From Shewanella electrica (GTDB taxonomy: Bacteria; Pseudomonadota; Gammaproteobacteria; Enterobacterales; Shewanellaceae), in the NCBI RefSeq assembly GCF_022321485.1, contig NZ_JAKOGG010000017.1, forward strand, positions 1 through 64,000: 64,000 bases of DNA, written 5' to 3'. This document shows, piece by piece, positions 20,948 through 34,425 of the stretch; position 1 is the stretch's first letter; each line of letters starts with the position of its first letter. Both the position numbers and the translations under genes were made by a program. The notes under the pieces are model-generated. The model searched no databases. It saw only the letters and a program-made list of their open reading frames with translations, and was not told the origin of the DNA.

Positions 20948-21196
20948 ATGTCCGCAACCGAATTTGAAAACGCTAATGTCACTTTGGACGCTTTAGGTCT
21001 ACGCTGCCCGGAGCCGATTATGATGATTCGTAAGCAAGTTCGTCACATGCAGGATGGAGAGACTTTATTAGTAATTGCAGATGACCCGGCAACCACTCGC
21101 GATATTCCCGGCTTCTGTCAATTTATGGACCACACGCTGGTGACCTCGCAAACCGAAACCATGCCGTTCCAATATTTGATCAAGAAAGGTCTTTAG
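20948..21196 (+). CDS. tusA: Sulfur carrier protein TusA
   Basis: Accepts persulfide sulfur from IscS and passes it to the TusBCD relay for 2-thiouridine in tRNA. The 82-residue protein has the CPxP motif ([12 protein letters not shown]) with the active cysteine at about residue 19. The ATG at 20948 is chosen because GAAGAAG lies just upstream and the length matches E. coli TusA (81); an upstream TTG frame is rejected. It is a single-gene unit flanked by parS-bearing DNA. Confidence 0.95.
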   Translation: MSATEFENANVTLDALGLRCPEPIMMIRKQVRHMQDGETLLVIADDPATTRDIPGFCQFMDHTLVTSQTETMPFQYLIKKGL

Positions 21197-21633
21197 TACC
21201 AAGTCTGTGGGTCGGTCCCCGAACGAACAACTAAGCCAACTACACAACCTAACAAAGCTGAAGCAAATTGGTGCTAGTTGGCGATTGTGCCAGCCACATT
21301 AGATGATGTATTTATATACCCCGCCGCCAAAACAGTACTAGCACCATTTGTCCGTTTGAGGACTGACACACCGCCGACGCAGACGGCAACTCAAATACTC
21401 GTATTCAAATTGCCAATAGCTTCGCCTGACTAAGTGTTAGTAAGCTCAATAAGACCTAAAAGATAACTGTTTAACATCATGCCGTCTGTTCAGCTATCGG
21501 CTTAGGCTTTTTCATTTGATCGCTTTGAGTGTTCGAAGCGCTCACAAAATCAAAAAAATTCGTTAAAATCTGCGAGTAAAGTTAGCCAAAACAATCTCAG
21601 AATTCACGTAGCGCACGATTTCGCGATTTAGCG
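21197..21633. other. Gene-free gap between tusA and tag with an interrupted inverted repeat
   Basis: I see no gene, tRNA or clear terminator in this 437-base stretch. GGTGCTAGT (21270-21278) and ACTAGCACC (21337-21345) are inverted arms 58 bases apart, and both are followed or preceded by TGGCG/CGCCA, so a long stem is possible. Its role is unknown. Confidence 0.5.
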
Positions 21634-22230
21634 CTACGAACACGATGTTTCACGTGAAACACCGCCACAGGATTGATAACAAAAACAATCTGTTAAGTGA
21701 TCATTCACCATGCCTACCGCCTGCATAAAGGCGTAGCAGATGGTCGGTCCGCAGAAATTGAAGCCTTTTTTCTTTAATGCTTTCGACATTGCTACCGATG
21801 CTTCGGTCTGGGCGGGCACTTCGCTCATTTGGCTAAAATGGTTTACTTTGGGACTGCCACCAACGAAGCTCCACAAGAATTCACTAAAATTCTCACCTTG
21901 CTGCTCCATCTGTAGATACGCCTGAGCATTACCAATAATCGAGCGGATTTTGGCACGGTTGCGAATAATGCCTGTATCTTGCATTAACTCCTCTACCCGC
22001 GAATCGTCGAACTTAGCGATCTCACTCGGCACAAAATTAGCGAACGCTCGGTAATAATTTTGCTGCCGTTTAAGGATGGTGATCCAACTGAGCCCTGCCT
22101 GTTGACCATCGAGGCACAACTTAGCAAACAGTTCCAGATTGTCATACACCGGTCGTCCCCACACCTCATCGTGATACTGTTGATAGATGGCTTCGTTGGA
22201 CACCCAGCCACAGCGGTTAACATTATCCAT
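21634..22230 (-). CDS. tag: DNA-3-methyladenine glycosylase I
   Basis: Excises 3-methyladenine from alkylated DNA to start base-excision repair. The 198 residues contain the N-terminal RCGWV and YHDEVWGRPV motifs, QQAGLSWITILK, and the C-terminal NDHLTDCFCY, giving the Cys/His set that binds zinc in Tag enzymes. The ATG at 22230 is set by GGAG 8 bases upstream. Its last codons (Val-Ser-Arg-Glu-Thr) are written by a perfect parS site. It is divergent from glyQ. Confidence 0.94.
   Translation of the reverse strand: MDNVNRCGWVSNEAIYQQYHDEVWGRPVYDNLELFAKLCLDGQQAGLSWITILKRQQNYYRAFANFVPSEIAKFDDSRVEELMQDTGIIRNRAKIRSIIGNAQAYLQMEQQGENFSEFLWSFVGGSPKVNHFSQMSEVPAQTEASVAMSKALKKKGFNFCGPTICYAFMQAVGMVNDHLTDCFCYQSCGGVSRETSCS
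21646..21661. promoter_or_regulatory. parS site 4, inside the tag coding region
   Basis: Exact TGTTTCACGTGAAACA located in the last codons of tag. It lies 795 bases from site 3. Being within a gene, its perfect match suggests selection on the DNA rather than the protein end. Confidence 0.92.
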
Positions 22231-22336
22231 AATAAACTCCAGCAAATTGGCCATTTGCGGCAAAATTAACCTACATAACCAGTGACCTACAAGGTATAAT
22301 CGAAAACATTTTCTATCAATGGCTGACACAGTAGAC

Positions 22337-23242
22337 ATGACGAGCAAGTATGACGTTAAAACCTTCCAAGGTTTTATCCTGACGTTACAGGATTACTGGG
22401 CACAGCAAGGCTGTGCAATTGTCCAACCGCTGGACATGGAAGTGGGTGCAGGTACATTTCATCCGCAAACTTTCTTACGTTCTCTCGGCCCAGAGCCAAT
22501 GAGCAGCGCTTATGTCCAGCCTTCCCGTCGCCCGACCGATGGTCGTTACGGCGAAAACCCTAACCGCCTGCAGCACTACTACCAATTCCAAGTCGTGCTG
22601 AAGCCTTCTCCAGATAATATCCAAGAGCTATATTTGGGCTCACTCAAAGCGCTGGGTATCGACCCGACCGTGCACGATATTCGCTTTGTTGAAGACAACT
22701 GGGAATCACCAACGCTTGGCGCTTGGGGTCTTGGCTGGGAAGTGTGGTTGAACGGCATGGAAGTGACGCAGTTCACTTACTTCCAGCAAGTGGGTGGCTT
22801 GGAATGTAGTCCAGTAACCGGTGAAATCACTTACGGCTTAGAACGTCTGGCAATGTATATTCAAGGCGTTGATAGTGTTTACGATTTGGTGTGGACTGAC
22901 GGCCCATTAGGCAAAATCACTTATGGTGACGTATTCCATCAAAACGAAGTTGAACAGTCGACTTACAACTTTGAACACGCCGATGTGGACTTTCTATTTG
23001 GCATGTTCGACCAATGTGAAAAAGCCTGTAATCACTTATTGGGCTTAGAAAAACCATTACCTCTACCCGCTTACGAGCAAGTAATGAAAGCCTCACACGC
23101 ATTCAACCTGTTGGATGCGCGCCACGCTATTTCAGTGACCGAACGCCAACGTTATATTCTGCGCGTACGCACTATGGCTAAAGGTGTGGCTGAAGCCTAC
23201 TATCAAGCGCGTGAAGCACTCGGCTTCCCAATGTGTAAGTGA
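22337..23242 (+). CDS. glyQ: Glycyl-tRNA synthetase alpha subunit
   Basis: Catalytic subunit of the alpha2-beta2 glycyl-tRNA synthetase, charging tRNA-Gly. The start at 22337 gives 301 residues, the length of close GlyQ proteins; an ATG at 22319 would add six residues and neither has a strong ribosome site. Conserved blocks such as [36 protein letters not shown] and [18 protein letters not shown] are present. A TATAAT at 22295-22300 is its likely -10 box. glyS follows after 11 bases. Confidence 0.96.
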   Translation: MTSKYDVKTFQGFILTLQDYWAQQGCAIVQPLDMEVGAGTFHPQTFLRSLGPEPMSSAYVQPSRRPTDGRYGENPNRLQHYYQFQVVLKPSPDNIQELYLGSLKALGIDPTVHDIRFVEDNWESPTLGAWGLGWEVWLNGMEVTQFTYFQQVGGLECSPVTGEITYGLERLAMYIQGVDSVYDLVWTDGPLGKITYGDVFHQNEVEQSTYNFEHADVDFLFGMFDQCEKACNHLLGLEKPLPLPAYEQVMKASHAFNLLDARHAISVTERQRYILRVRTMAKGVAEAYYQAREALGFPMCK

Positions 23243-23253
23243 GGACTAGCAGT

Positions 23254-25323
23254 ATGAAATTTGAAAACTTACTCGTTGAGATTGGTACTGAAGAGTTGCC
23301 ACCAAAAGCACTGCGCACCTTGGCAGAATCATTTTTGGCGAGCTTCACCGAAGAGCTAAACAAAGCTGAACTGCCATACACGGCAGCCAAATGGTTTGCC
23401 GCGCCGCGTCGCTTAGCGATTTCAATCGAACAACTGGCGACTGCACAGCAAGATAAAGTGGTTGAAAAACGTGGTCCATCAGTGCAAGCCGCATTTGATG
23501 CTGACGGCAACCCAACCAAAGCCGCCCAAGGCTGGGCTCGTGGTAACGGCATTGAAGTGGCCGACGCTGAGCGTCTAGCCACCGATAAAGGCGAATGGCT
23601 GGTTTATCACGCCAAAGTCACCGGCGTTGCGACCACCAGCTTGATCCCCGCGTTTGTGCAAACTGCGTTGGATAAACTGCCAATCCCAAAACGTATGCGT
23701 TGGGGAGCGAACACCGCCCAATTTATCCGCCCTGTACACACCATCACTATGTTGTTGGGTGATGCGGTGGTTGCAGGCAGCATTCTGGGTATTGATTCAG
23801 CTCGTACCGTTCGTGGCCACCGCTTTATGGGTGAAGCCAGCTTTGAACTCGCCCATGCCGATGATTACCAACAAAACTTGCTGGAACGCGGCAAAGTGAT
23901 TGTTGATTACGAGCAGCGTAAAGCGATCATCAAAGCCGATGCCGAAGCGGCAGCAGCTAAACTGGGCGGCACCGCCGATATCAACGAAGCGCTGCTTGAA
24001 GAAGTCGCGTCTTTGGTGGAATGGCCAGTAGTGCTGACCGCATCTTTCGAAGAAAAATTCCTGCAAGTACCGGCTGAAGCGCTGGTATACACCATGAAAG
24101 GCGATCAAAAATACTTCCCAGTATTTGATAACGCCGGCAAGCTGATGCCTAACTTCATCTTTGTGGCAAACATTGAATCGAAAGATCCACAGCAGATTAT
24201 TGCCGGTAACGAAAAAGTGGTTCGCCCTCGCCTTGCCGATGCCGAATTTTTCTTTAATACCGATAAAAAACATACACTTGAGTCACGCATCGATAGTTTG
24301 GGTACAGTGGTATTCCAACAACAACTCGGCACCTTGAAAGACCGCGTTGAGCGTATCGCTAAGGTTGCCGGTTATATTGCTAGCAGCTTAGGTGCAGATG
24401 GCAAAGATGCAGCGCGTGCTGGTCTGCTGTCTAAGACCGACTTGATGACCAACATGGTGATGGAGTTTACCGACACCCAAGGCACCATGGGTATGCATTA
24501 CGCCCGTCTTGATGGTGAAACTGAAGCAGTTGCCGTTGCGTTGGAAGAACAGTACAAACCACGTTTCTCAGGCGACAGCGTGCCAACAGCTATCACCTCA
24601 TGCGCAGTAGCGCTGGCTGAAAAACTGGATACCTTGACCGGTATTTTCGGTATCGGCCAAGCACCTAAAGGCGCGGCAGACCCATTTGCGCTGCGTCGTG
24701 CCGCGATTGGTACGTTGCGTATCATCGTTGAGAACAAGTTGGCCTTAGATCTGCGTGATATAGTGGCACAAGCCATTGCTGCTCATGGCAGCAACCTGAG
24801 CAATGCCAATACCGCTGATGACGTGGTCGAGTTCTTGATGGCGCGCTTCCGTGCTTGGTATCAAGATAAAGGTATCGCCACTGACGTTATCCTGTCGGTA
24901 CTGGCGCGTTACCCAACTAAGCCGGCTGACTTTGACGCGCGTATCAATGCCGTAAGCCACTTCCGTACACTGGAACAAGCACAGGCATTGGCAGCGGCCA
25001 ATAAACGCGTATCTAACATTCTGGCGAAAGTTGAAGGCGAATTGCCAAACGACATCAACTCAGCATTATTGCAAGATGCGGCGGAAATCGCGCTGAATGA
25101 CGAATTGAATGCATTAGCACCGCAACTTGTACCGCTGTTCGAACAAGGCAAATACCAAGCGGCGCTAACGCTGTTAGCGGGTCTGCGCAATACGGTAGAT
25201 AACTTCTTCAAACACGTGATGGTGATGGCCGATGACGCGGCACTGCGTGATAACCGATTAGCACTGTTGAATAAGTTGCAAGGCCTGTTCCTGAAAGTCG
25301 CGGATATCTCATTGCTGCAATAA
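23254..25323 (+). CDS. glyS: Glycyl-tRNA synthetase beta subunit
   Basis: Partner of GlyQ, carrying tRNA-binding domains. The 689 residues equal the E. coli length. The N-terminal [15 protein letters not shown], the [12 protein letters not shown] and [12 protein letters not shown] segments and the C-terminal HD-like and DALR anticodon-binding part ([18 protein letters not shown]) are typical. The ATG at 23254 ([11 protein letters not shown]) is used rather than an in-frame start 15 bases earlier. Confidence 0.97.
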   Translation: MKFENLLVEIGTEELPPKALRTLAESFLASFTEELNKAELPYTAAKWFAAPRRLAISIEQLATAQQDKVVEKRGPSVQAAFDADGNPTKAAQGWARGNGIEVADAERLATDKGEWLVYHAKVTGVATTSLIPAFVQTALDKLPIPKRMRWGANTAQFIRPVHTITMLLGDAVVAGSILGIDSARTVRGHRFMGEASFELAHADDYQQNLLERGKVIVDYEQRKAIIKADAEAAAAKLGGTADINEALLEEVASLVEWPVVLTASFEEKFLQVPAEALVYTMKGDQKYFPVFDNAGKLMPNFIFVANIESKDPQQIIAGNEKVVRPRLADAEFFFNTDKKHTLESRIDSLGTVVFQQQLGTLKDRVERIAKVAGYIASSLGADGKDAARAGLLSKTDLMTNMVMEFTDTQGTMGMHYARLDGETEAVAVALEEQYKPRFSGDSVPTAITSCAVALAEKLDTLTGIFGIGQAPKGAADPFALRRAAIGTLRIIVENKLALDLRDIVAQAIAAHGSNLSNANTADDVVEFLMARFRAWYQDKGIATDVILSVLARYPTKPADFDARINAVSHFRTLEQAQALAAANKRVSNILAKVEGELPNDINSALLQDAAEIALNDELNALAPQLVPLFEQGKYQAALTLLAGLRNTVDNFFKHVMVMADDAALRDNRLALLNKLQGLFLKVADISLLQ

Positions 25324-25375
25324 AACAGAGCGGCAACGGCATTACATCGTAGTTTGCCAGCCGCGCTGGCCTCAT

Positions 25376-25417
25376 AAAAACGCGCCGAATTCTGCAATAG
25401 AGCGGCGCGTTTTTTTA
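25376..25417 (+). terminator. Terminator after glyS
   Basis: ACGCGCCG (25380-25387) and CGGCGCGT (25403-25410) form a GC-rich stem flanked by A's on the left and a run of seven T's on the right. The A/T flanks could let it act in both directions. Confidence 0.85.
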
Positions 25418-25450
25418 TACCGTTTATCGTAAACCGCAGTAAATTTGACC

Positions 25451-25486
25451 AATAAAAAAGGAAGGCCAACGCCTTCCTTTTTTATT
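25451..25486 (-). terminator. Terminator after gyrB (bidirectional form)
   Basis: GGAAGGC and GCCTTCC pair around CAAC, with AATAAAAAA on the left and TTTTTTATT on the right. On the minus strand it ends the dnaA-dnaN-recF-gyrB transcripts; on the plus strand it backs up the glyS terminator. Confidence 0.88.
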
Positions 25487-25509
25487 ATTTATCAAACTCT
25501 TGTACCTAA

Positions 25510-29026
<3,517 letters not shown>

Positions 29027-29041
29027 TAAGGCGCGTCAGAC

Positions 29042-30142
29042 CTATAAACGCATGGGCATGACCACGTACATAGAGTCTTCCTCTACGTGGTTTTCAATCA
29101 AGGCACTAGAGTTGCCATCTGACAGCGTAATACGCACATCATCCGATTTCAGGCTGTTGAGCACGTCAAGCAGATAAGAAACGTTAAAGCCGATTTCCAA
29201 CGCTGGGCCGTTGTATTCGACGTCGACAATCTCTTCCGCTTCTTCCTGCTCAGGGTTGTTAGCATTGATTTTTAACAACGAATCAGACAGTTGAATGCGC
29301 ACACCGCGGAATTTCTCGTTCGATAGGATCGAGGCGCGGGTTAACGATTGTTTTAGCGAGTTGCGGCTAGCAATCACCACTTTGTCACCGCCTTTAGGCA
29401 GCACACGGCGGTAATCTGGGAAACGACCATCCACCAATTTACTGGTTAATACCGCATTGGCGGTGGTCGCGCGAATAGCGTTTTCACCAATAGCTAAGGC
29501 AATGCTCTGATCATCGCTATCCAACAGACGCGACAATTCCACCACACCTTTGCGTGGCACAATCACTTGATTCTCTGGCAACTGCGCTTCAATAGAACGA
29601 TGACTCAACGCCAAACGGTGGCCATCGGTAGCCACTGCGCGCAATACACTGCCTTCGGTTTCAAACAGCAAACCGTTGAGGTAGTAACGCACGTCTTGGT
29701 TAGCCATAGAGAATTGCGTGGCTTCAATCAAAGATTTCAACAAACTTTGGCTGAGGCTGAATTCAATATTCGGCGCAAAACTTTCAACGTTGGGATATTC
29801 TTCCGCTGGCAGAGTAGCTAACGAGAAGCGACTACGGCCACAACGCAGCAACCATTTGTTTTCTTGCTGTTCAACGTTGACTTCAGTGTGCTCTGGCAGC
29901 GACTTAACAATGTCCAGCAGCTTCTTCGCAGGCACAGTGGTGCGCCCTTCTTGAATATCGCCAGTAATGGCGGCGGAACCGACCAATTCAACTTCTAAAT
30001 CAGTACCAGTCAACTTAAGTGAGTGACCGCTTACTTCCACAAGAACATTAGAGAGAATGGGTAAATTGTGTCGTCTTTCAACTGCACCTGATACGAGCTG
30101 CAACGGTTTGAGCAACTCATCCCTTTCAATAGTAAATTTCAT
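29042..30142 (-). CDS. dnaN: DNA polymerase III sliding clamp (beta subunit)
   Basis: Forms the ring-shaped dimer that tethers DNA polymerases to the template. The 366 residues match the family length and make three clamp domains. MKFTIERDELLKPLQ at the start, DVRYYLNGLLFE in the centre and YVVMPMRL at the end are typical. It follows dnaA by 16 bases. Confidence 0.98.
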   Translation of the reverse strand: MKFTIERDELLKPLQLVSGAVERRHNLPILSNVLVEVSGHSLKLTGTDLEVELVGSAAITGDIQEGRTTVPAKKLLDIVKSLPEHTEVNVEQQENKWLLRCGRSRFSLATLPAEEYPNVESFAPNIEFSLSQSLLKSLIEATQFSMANQDVRYYLNGLLFETEGSVLRAVATDGHRLALSHRSIEAQLPENQVIVPRKGVVELSRLLDSDDQSIALAIGENAIRATTANAVLTSKLVDGRFPDYRRVLPKGGDKVVIASRNSLKQSLTRASILSNEKFRGVRIQLSDSLLKINANNPEQEEAEEIVDVEYNGPALEIGFNVSYLLDVLNSLKSDDVRITLSDGNSSALIENHVEEDSMYVVMPMRL

Positions 30143-30158
30143 TGTGTAGATCCCTGAT

Positions 30159-31550
30159 TTAAGAAGACAACGTTCTGATCAAGTTCGCATAATCTTCTTT
30201 GATGTCGTGGCTTTCTTCACGCAGCTGTGCAATCTTGCGGCAAGCATGAAGCACCGTTGTGTGGTCTCGACCGCCAAAGGCATCACCAATTTCTGGCAGA
30301 CTTTGGTTGGTCAATTCCTTAGACAACGCCATTGCCATTTGCCGTGGCCGGGCAACACTGCGGGAGCGGCGCTTCGATAGCATGTCTGCCATCTTAATCT
30401 TGTAGTATTCAGCCACTGTTTTCTGAATGTTATCTATAGTGACTAATTTTTCTTGCAGAGCCAAGAGGTCACGTAACGCTTCGCGCACAAAATCGATAGT
30501 AATTGGTCGACCGGTGAAATTAGCGTTAGCAATCACCCGGTTTAGCGCGCCTTCTAACTCACGAACGTTGGAACGCAAACGCTTAGCAATAAAGAACGCC
30601 ACTTCATCTGGCAGGGTAATACCGTTCTCTAACGCTTTACGCATCAAAATCGCTACACGGGTTTCCAACTCTGGCGGCTCAATGGCGACCGTTAAACCCC
30701 AGCCGAAGCGGGACTTCAAGCGATCTTCCACGCCGTCGATCTCTTTTGGATAACGATCAGAGGTCAGGATGATCTGATGATTACCTTCCAACAACGCGTT
30801 AAAGGTGTGGAAGAACTCTTCTTGAGAACGATCTTTGTTGGCAAAGAATTGAATATCATCGATAAACAACGCATCAACGCTACGGTAATAACGTTTAAAG
30901 TCTTCAATAGCGTTGTTTTGCAGCGCTTTTACCATGTCTTGTACAAAGCGCTCAGAATGCATGTACACCACTTTGGCATTGGGCTTATTTTTTAAAATGC
31001 CATTGCCAACCGCGTGCAATAAGTGGGTTTTACCTAAACCGGTGCCACCGTACAGAAACAGCGGGTTATACGCACCGCCGGGGTTTTCTGATACTTGCAG
31101 TGCCGCCGCTTTACCCAATTGGTTCGATTTACCTTCAACGAAGTTATCAAACTGGTACGTCGGATTAATGTTACTGCGATAACCGTGTTCAACCACCGGT
31201 TCGTCATCGGCAAATGACATGGTGGTCGGCATGGCCGCTTTAGCGGCGGTGTTCTTGGTGCGAGTCACCGCAGCCGGTGCGACGGGTGCAACAGGCTTAG
31301 CCACTGGACGGCTACCAATATCAAAGCGCAGCTTTGGCGCATCGGTACCCATCTGCTCAGTAAAAAACTGGTTGATCATATTGAGGTATTTGTCGCGTAC
31401 CCAATCGAGTACGAAACGATTTGGCGCATACAACACCAGTGTTTCACCATCCATCTCTGCTTGGAGAGGTCGAATCCACATACTGAAATGCTGCGCAGAG
31501 AGCTCATCCTGCAATCTGCCAATGCATTGCTGCCAAAGAGAAACTGTCAC
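30159..31550 (-). CDS. dnaA: Chromosomal replication initiator DnaA
   Basis: Binds DnaA boxes and melts the origin. The 463-residue protein has the N-terminal interaction domain I, a proline/alanine linker, the AAA+ domain III with Walker [14 protein letters not shown] and [12 protein letters not shown], and domain IV with the DNA-binding [15 protein letters not shown]. The GTG at 31550 (MTVSLWQQC) is preferred over an adjacent TTG at 31553, matching related DnaA starts. DnaA-box-like sequences at its promoter suggest autoregulation. Confidence 0.97.
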   Translation of the reverse strand: MTVSLWQQCIGRLQDELSAQHFSMWIRPLQAEMDGETLVLYAPNRFVLDWVRDKYLNMINQFFTEQMGTDAPKLRFDIGSRPVAKPVAPVAPAAVTRTKNTAAKAAMPTTMSFADDEPVVEHGYRSNINPTYQFDNFVEGKSNQLGKAAALQVSENPGGAYNPLFLYGGTGLGKTHLLHAVGNGILKNKPNAKVVYMHSERFVQDMVKALQNNAIEDFKRYYRSVDALFIDDIQFFANKDRSQEEFFHTFNALLEGNHQIILTSDRYPKEIDGVEDRLKSRFGWGLTVAIEPPELETRVAILMRKALENGITLPDEVAFFIAKRLRSNVRELEGALNRVIANANFTGRPITIDFVREALRDLLALQEKLVTIDNIQKTVAEYYKIKMADMLSKRRSRSVARPRQMAMALSKELTNQSLPEIGDAFGGRDHTTVLHACRKIAQLREESHDIKEDYANLIRTLSS

Positions 31551-31988
31551 CAATTTATCCCCAATATTTAGCCCTAAGGGGGCGAATTATATGGCAAGAT
31601 CTGAATAACCAGCCGTGGAGTAAAATGTTATCCCCAAGCTGATCGTCGATCTGCATCTGTTTTGATCTGCGGCGATCATACTGGATCTTGGGGTAAAGAA
31701 TCTATGAAAAATCCCACTTTATTAAGCGATCGACCTTGATCTATAATGCGCGCCCAACGATCTTGTTATTGTGGAACTCAGTACTATATCTTGTGGTAAA
31801 TACACAAAGTTATCCACACTCTATAGTGTTCAAACCCGGATCAATATCGTCCGCAGTGATTTTATTCGCTGTAAAGTGGGGCCGCATTGTTGACGCACAG
31901 CATTAAAGTGATTACAATTCGGCCTCTTTTTTGCACCTGTATCTCCGGATTCAGGGAAATTAACCAACTATGAAGACGGATTGCCATC
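31551..31988. promoter_or_regulatory. dnaA-rpmH intergenic region with DnaA boxes and GATC cluster
   Basis: This 438-base gap between divergent dnaA and rpmH contains one exact DnaA box TTATCCACA (31810-31818), two TTATCCCCA variants (31555-31563, 31628-31636) and about ten GATC sites. A minus-strand TATAAT at 31586-31591 could serve dnaA. In Pseudomonas this same gap is an origin; here it may serve dnaA autoregulation or be an origin-like remnant. Confidence 0.7.
31890..31918 (+). promoter_or_regulatory. rpmH promoter
   Basis: TTGACG (31890-31895) and TACAAT (31913-31918) are separated by the ideal 17 bases and stand 70 bases before the rpmH start codon. It is the strongest sigma70 match in this gap and would drive rpmH-rnpA and perhaps yidD-yidC. 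Confidence 0.8.
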
Positions 31989-32126
31989 ATGAGTAAACGT
32001 ACTTTTCAACCAAGCAACCTGAAGCGCAAGCGTTCTCACGGCTTCCGCGCACGCATGGCTACAGCTAACGGCCGCAAGGTACTGGCTCGTCGCCGCGCTA
32101 AAGGTCGCGCTCGTCTGTCTGCTTAA
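31989..32126 (+). CDS. rpmH: 50S ribosomal protein L34
   Basis: A 45-residue, highly basic ribosomal protein. It begins [15 protein letters not shown] and continues with [17 protein letters not shown], the hallmark L34 sequence. Its position directly upstream of rnpA and divergent from dnaA is universally conserved in gammaproteobacteria. Confidence 0.98.
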   Translation: MSKRTFQPSNLKRKRSHGFRARMATANGRKVLARRRAKGRARLSA

Positions 32127-32145
32127 TTAAGTAGAGTAGACATAG

Positions 32146-32502
32146 GTGACAAGTTACACCTTTTCGCGGGAGTTACGTTTGTTAACTCCCGCACAATTCA
32201 AATCAGTTTTTACCGACCCCAAAAAAGCCTCATCAGCGGAAATTACTCTGCTGGCGATTCCTAACGGCTTGCCCCATCCCAGAATTGGCTTGACTGTGCC
32301 TAAACGCCATGTCAAAAGAGCTAATCAACGCAATCGAGTTAAACGCATTATTCGCGAAAGTTTTCGCCTAAGTCAGCATGCTATACCTGATATTGATATC
32401 GTGGTGCTGGTACGTGGCGGCGTAATGGACCTGGACGATGCACAGCTCAGAACCTTGGTGGATAAGCTATGGCGCAAGTTAAGTCGCCGTTTCAATGGTT
32501 GA
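32146..32502 (+). CDS. rnpA: Ribonuclease P protein component
   Basis: Protein subunit of RNase P, which matures tRNA 5' ends. The 118 residues start at GTG and include the conserved RNR motif segment [18 protein letters not shown] and the FTFSREL-like start ([15 protein letters not shown]). Its 3' end overlaps yidD by 34 bases in another frame, as usual. Confidence 0.96.
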   Translation: MTSYTFSRELRLLTPAQFKSVFTDPKKASSAEITLLAIPNGLPHPRIGLTVPKRHVKRANQRNRVKRIIRESFRLSQHAIPDIDIVVLVRGGVMDLDDAQLRTLVDKLWRKLSRRFNG

Positions 32503-32723
32503 TCATTAGCCTCATTCGCGGCTATCAAATGTTTATCAGTCCATTGCTTGGACAGCGTTGTCGTTTTTATCCAAGTTGCTCTCATTATGCAATTGAAGCT
32601 GTTCAACTTCACGGTGCGCTTAAAGGGAGTTGGTTATCCATCAAACGCATTATAAAATGTCACCCCTTAAATTCGGGCGGCAATGACCCCGTACCTCCTA
32701 AAAACAATAGGTGTAATAAATAG
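32469..32723 (+). CDS. yidD: Membrane protein insertion efficiency factor YidD
   Basis: An 84-residue membrane-associated protein that assists YidC-dependent insertion. The family motif [21 protein letters not shown] with its three cysteines is intact, followed by NSGGNDPVP. It overlaps rnpA and ends 3 bases before yidC, so the three are translated from one message. Confidence 0.95.
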   Translation: MAQVKSPFQWLIISLIRGYQMFISPLLGQRCRFYPSCSHYAIEAVQLHGALKGSWLSIKRIIKCHPLNSGGNDPVPPKNNRCNK

Positions 32724-32726
32724 GCT

Positions 32727-34352
32727 ATGGAATCTCAACGCAATATATTGCTTATCGCCCTGCTACTGGTGAGCTATTTAATCTGGAACCAGTGGGAGGC
32801 AGATCATGCACCCAAACCAGCAGTAACTGAAACTGCAGCGGCGGCGTCAACACAGCAAGCAGCAAATAATAACGTCGACACGGCTTCAGTAAGTGCTTCT
32901 GACAACCAAGTTGCCGCTTCTAAAGAGCTGATCCATGTAACTACCGACCAACTGGATGTACTGATCAATCCTGTTGGTGGTGATATTGTGCGTGCCGCGC
33001 TGGTGTCACACAAACTGGAACTCAATAAAGATGAGCCGTTTGTGCTGCTGGAGCAGAAGCCTGATTTCACTTATATCGCGCAGAGTAGCCTGATTGGCCA
33101 AAATGGTATCGATTCAGATACCAAGCGTGCCGCTTACGCTGCTGAAAAACAGCAATACACCTTAGCTGATGGCCAAGACAAACTGGAAGTGCCATTAACT
33201 TTTGTGGCAGCTAATGGCGTGACTTACACCAAAGTGTTTACCTTCACCAAAGGTAAATTTGATGTACGGGTTGATTATCGTGTTAACAACACGTCAGCTG
33301 AACCACTGAAAGTTCAGATGTCAGCCAAGATTGCGCAGACCATTAAAGAGTCTGACAGTCACATGATGATGCCTACTTATCGCGGTGCAGCGTTCTCAAC
33401 CACCGAGACGCGCTACGAAAAGTATGACTTTGATGACATCAGCAAAAAGAATCTGCTAGAAAGCACTCAAGGTGGTTGGGTTGCCATGCTGCAACACTAC
33501 TTTGTATCAGCTTGGGTACCACCAGCGGATGAAACCAACACCTTAGTATCAGCCAAAGTGGGTGCAGCGATTGCGAGCATCGGTTTTGAAGGTGCAGTCA
33601 AAACGGTAGCCCCTGGTGAAACCCAAACGGTTGGTGCCGATTTCTACGTTGGTCCAAAAGACCAAGCCGCCCTATCAGAACTGTCACCTACGCTGAACTT
33701 AGTAGTGGATTACGGTGTACTGTGGTGGTTGGCGGTACCTATCTACCAACTGATGATGTTCTTCCACTCATTCGTGGGTAACTGGGGTCTGGCAATTATC
33801 CTGATCACCTTTACCGTGCGCGGTATTCTGTTCCCATTGACTAAAGCGCAATACACCTCAATGGCGAAAATGCGCAACCTGCAACCAAAAATGCAGGAGC
33901 TGAAAGACCGCTTTGGCGATGACCGCCAGAAGATGGGTCAGGCAATGATGGAGCTGTACAAGAAAGAGAAAGTGAACCCTATGGGTGGCTGTCTGCCAAT
34001 CGTATTGCAGATGCCAATCTTCTTCGCACTGTACTGGGTGTTGATGGAAAGTGTGGAACTGCGCCACGCACCATTCATCTTCTGGATCCATGACTTGTCA
34101 GTGCAAGATCCTTACTACGTGTTGCCGATTTTGAACGGTATCACCATGTATATCATGCAGAAACTGCAACCAATGTCGCCGACCATGGACCCAATGCAAG
34201 CCAAGATGATGCAATACATGCCTGTTATCTTCGGTTTCTTCTTCCTGTGGTTCCCTGCTGGTCTGGTACTGTACTGGTTAGTAGGTAACATTGTGAACAT
34301 CGTGTCACAGAAGATTATTTACGCCGGGCTTGAGAAAAAAGGCCTGAAGTAA
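32727..34352 (+). CDS. yidC: Membrane protein insertase YidC
   Basis: Inserts and folds inner-membrane proteins alone or with SecYEG. The 541-residue Gram-negative form has an N-terminal anchor ([14 protein letters not shown]), a large periplasmic domain to about residue 340, and the conserved five-helix core with [16 protein letters not shown], containing the groove Arg, and [22 protein letters not shown] terminator follows. Confidence 0.98.
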   Translation: MESQRNILLIALLLVSYLIWNQWEADHAPKPAVTETAAAASTQQAANNNVDTASVSASDNQVAASKELIHVTTDQLDVLINPVGGDIVRAALVSHKLELNKDEPFVLLEQKPDFTYIAQSSLIGQNGIDSDTKRAAYAAEKQQYTLADGQDKLEVPLTFVAANGVTYTKVFTFTKGKFDVRVDYRVNNTSAEPLKVQMSAKIAQTIKESDSHMMMPTYRGAAFSTTETRYEKYDFDDISKKNLLESTQGGWVAMLQHYFVSAWVPPADETNTLVSAKVGAAIASIGFEGAVKTVAPGETQTVGADFYVGPKDQAALSELSPTLNLVVDYGVLWWLAVPIYQLMMFFHSFVGNWGLAIILITFTVRGILFPLTKAQYTSMAKMRNLQPKMQELKDRFGDDRQKMGQAMMELYKKEKVNPMGGCLPIVLQMPIFFALYWVLMESVELRHAPFIFWIHDLSVQDPYYVLPILNGITMYIMQKLQPMSPTMDPMQAKMMQYMPVIFGFFFLWFPAGLVLYWLVGNIVNIVSQKIIYAGLEKKGLK

Positions 34353-34374
34353 ACAGCTTTGTTAGCTAGATTAT

Positions 34375-34399
34375 AAGGCGGCCCAACAGCCGCCTTTTT
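34375..34399 (+). terminator. Terminator between yidC and mnmE
   Basis: AAGGCGGC and GCCGCC(TT) pair around a CCAACA loop, followed by TTTTTG. It separates the rpmH-yidC transcript from mnmE, although readthrough is common at this place. Confidence 0.85.
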
Positions 34400-34425
34400 G
34401 TATTGTTGAACGTAAGGAACATACC

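Noticed and set aside
21197-21633. tRNA or CRISPR array in the gene-free gaps
   Set aside because: No cloverleaf with a TTCRA-type T-loop and no regularly spaced repeats were found in this gap or in the other gene-free gaps of the window.
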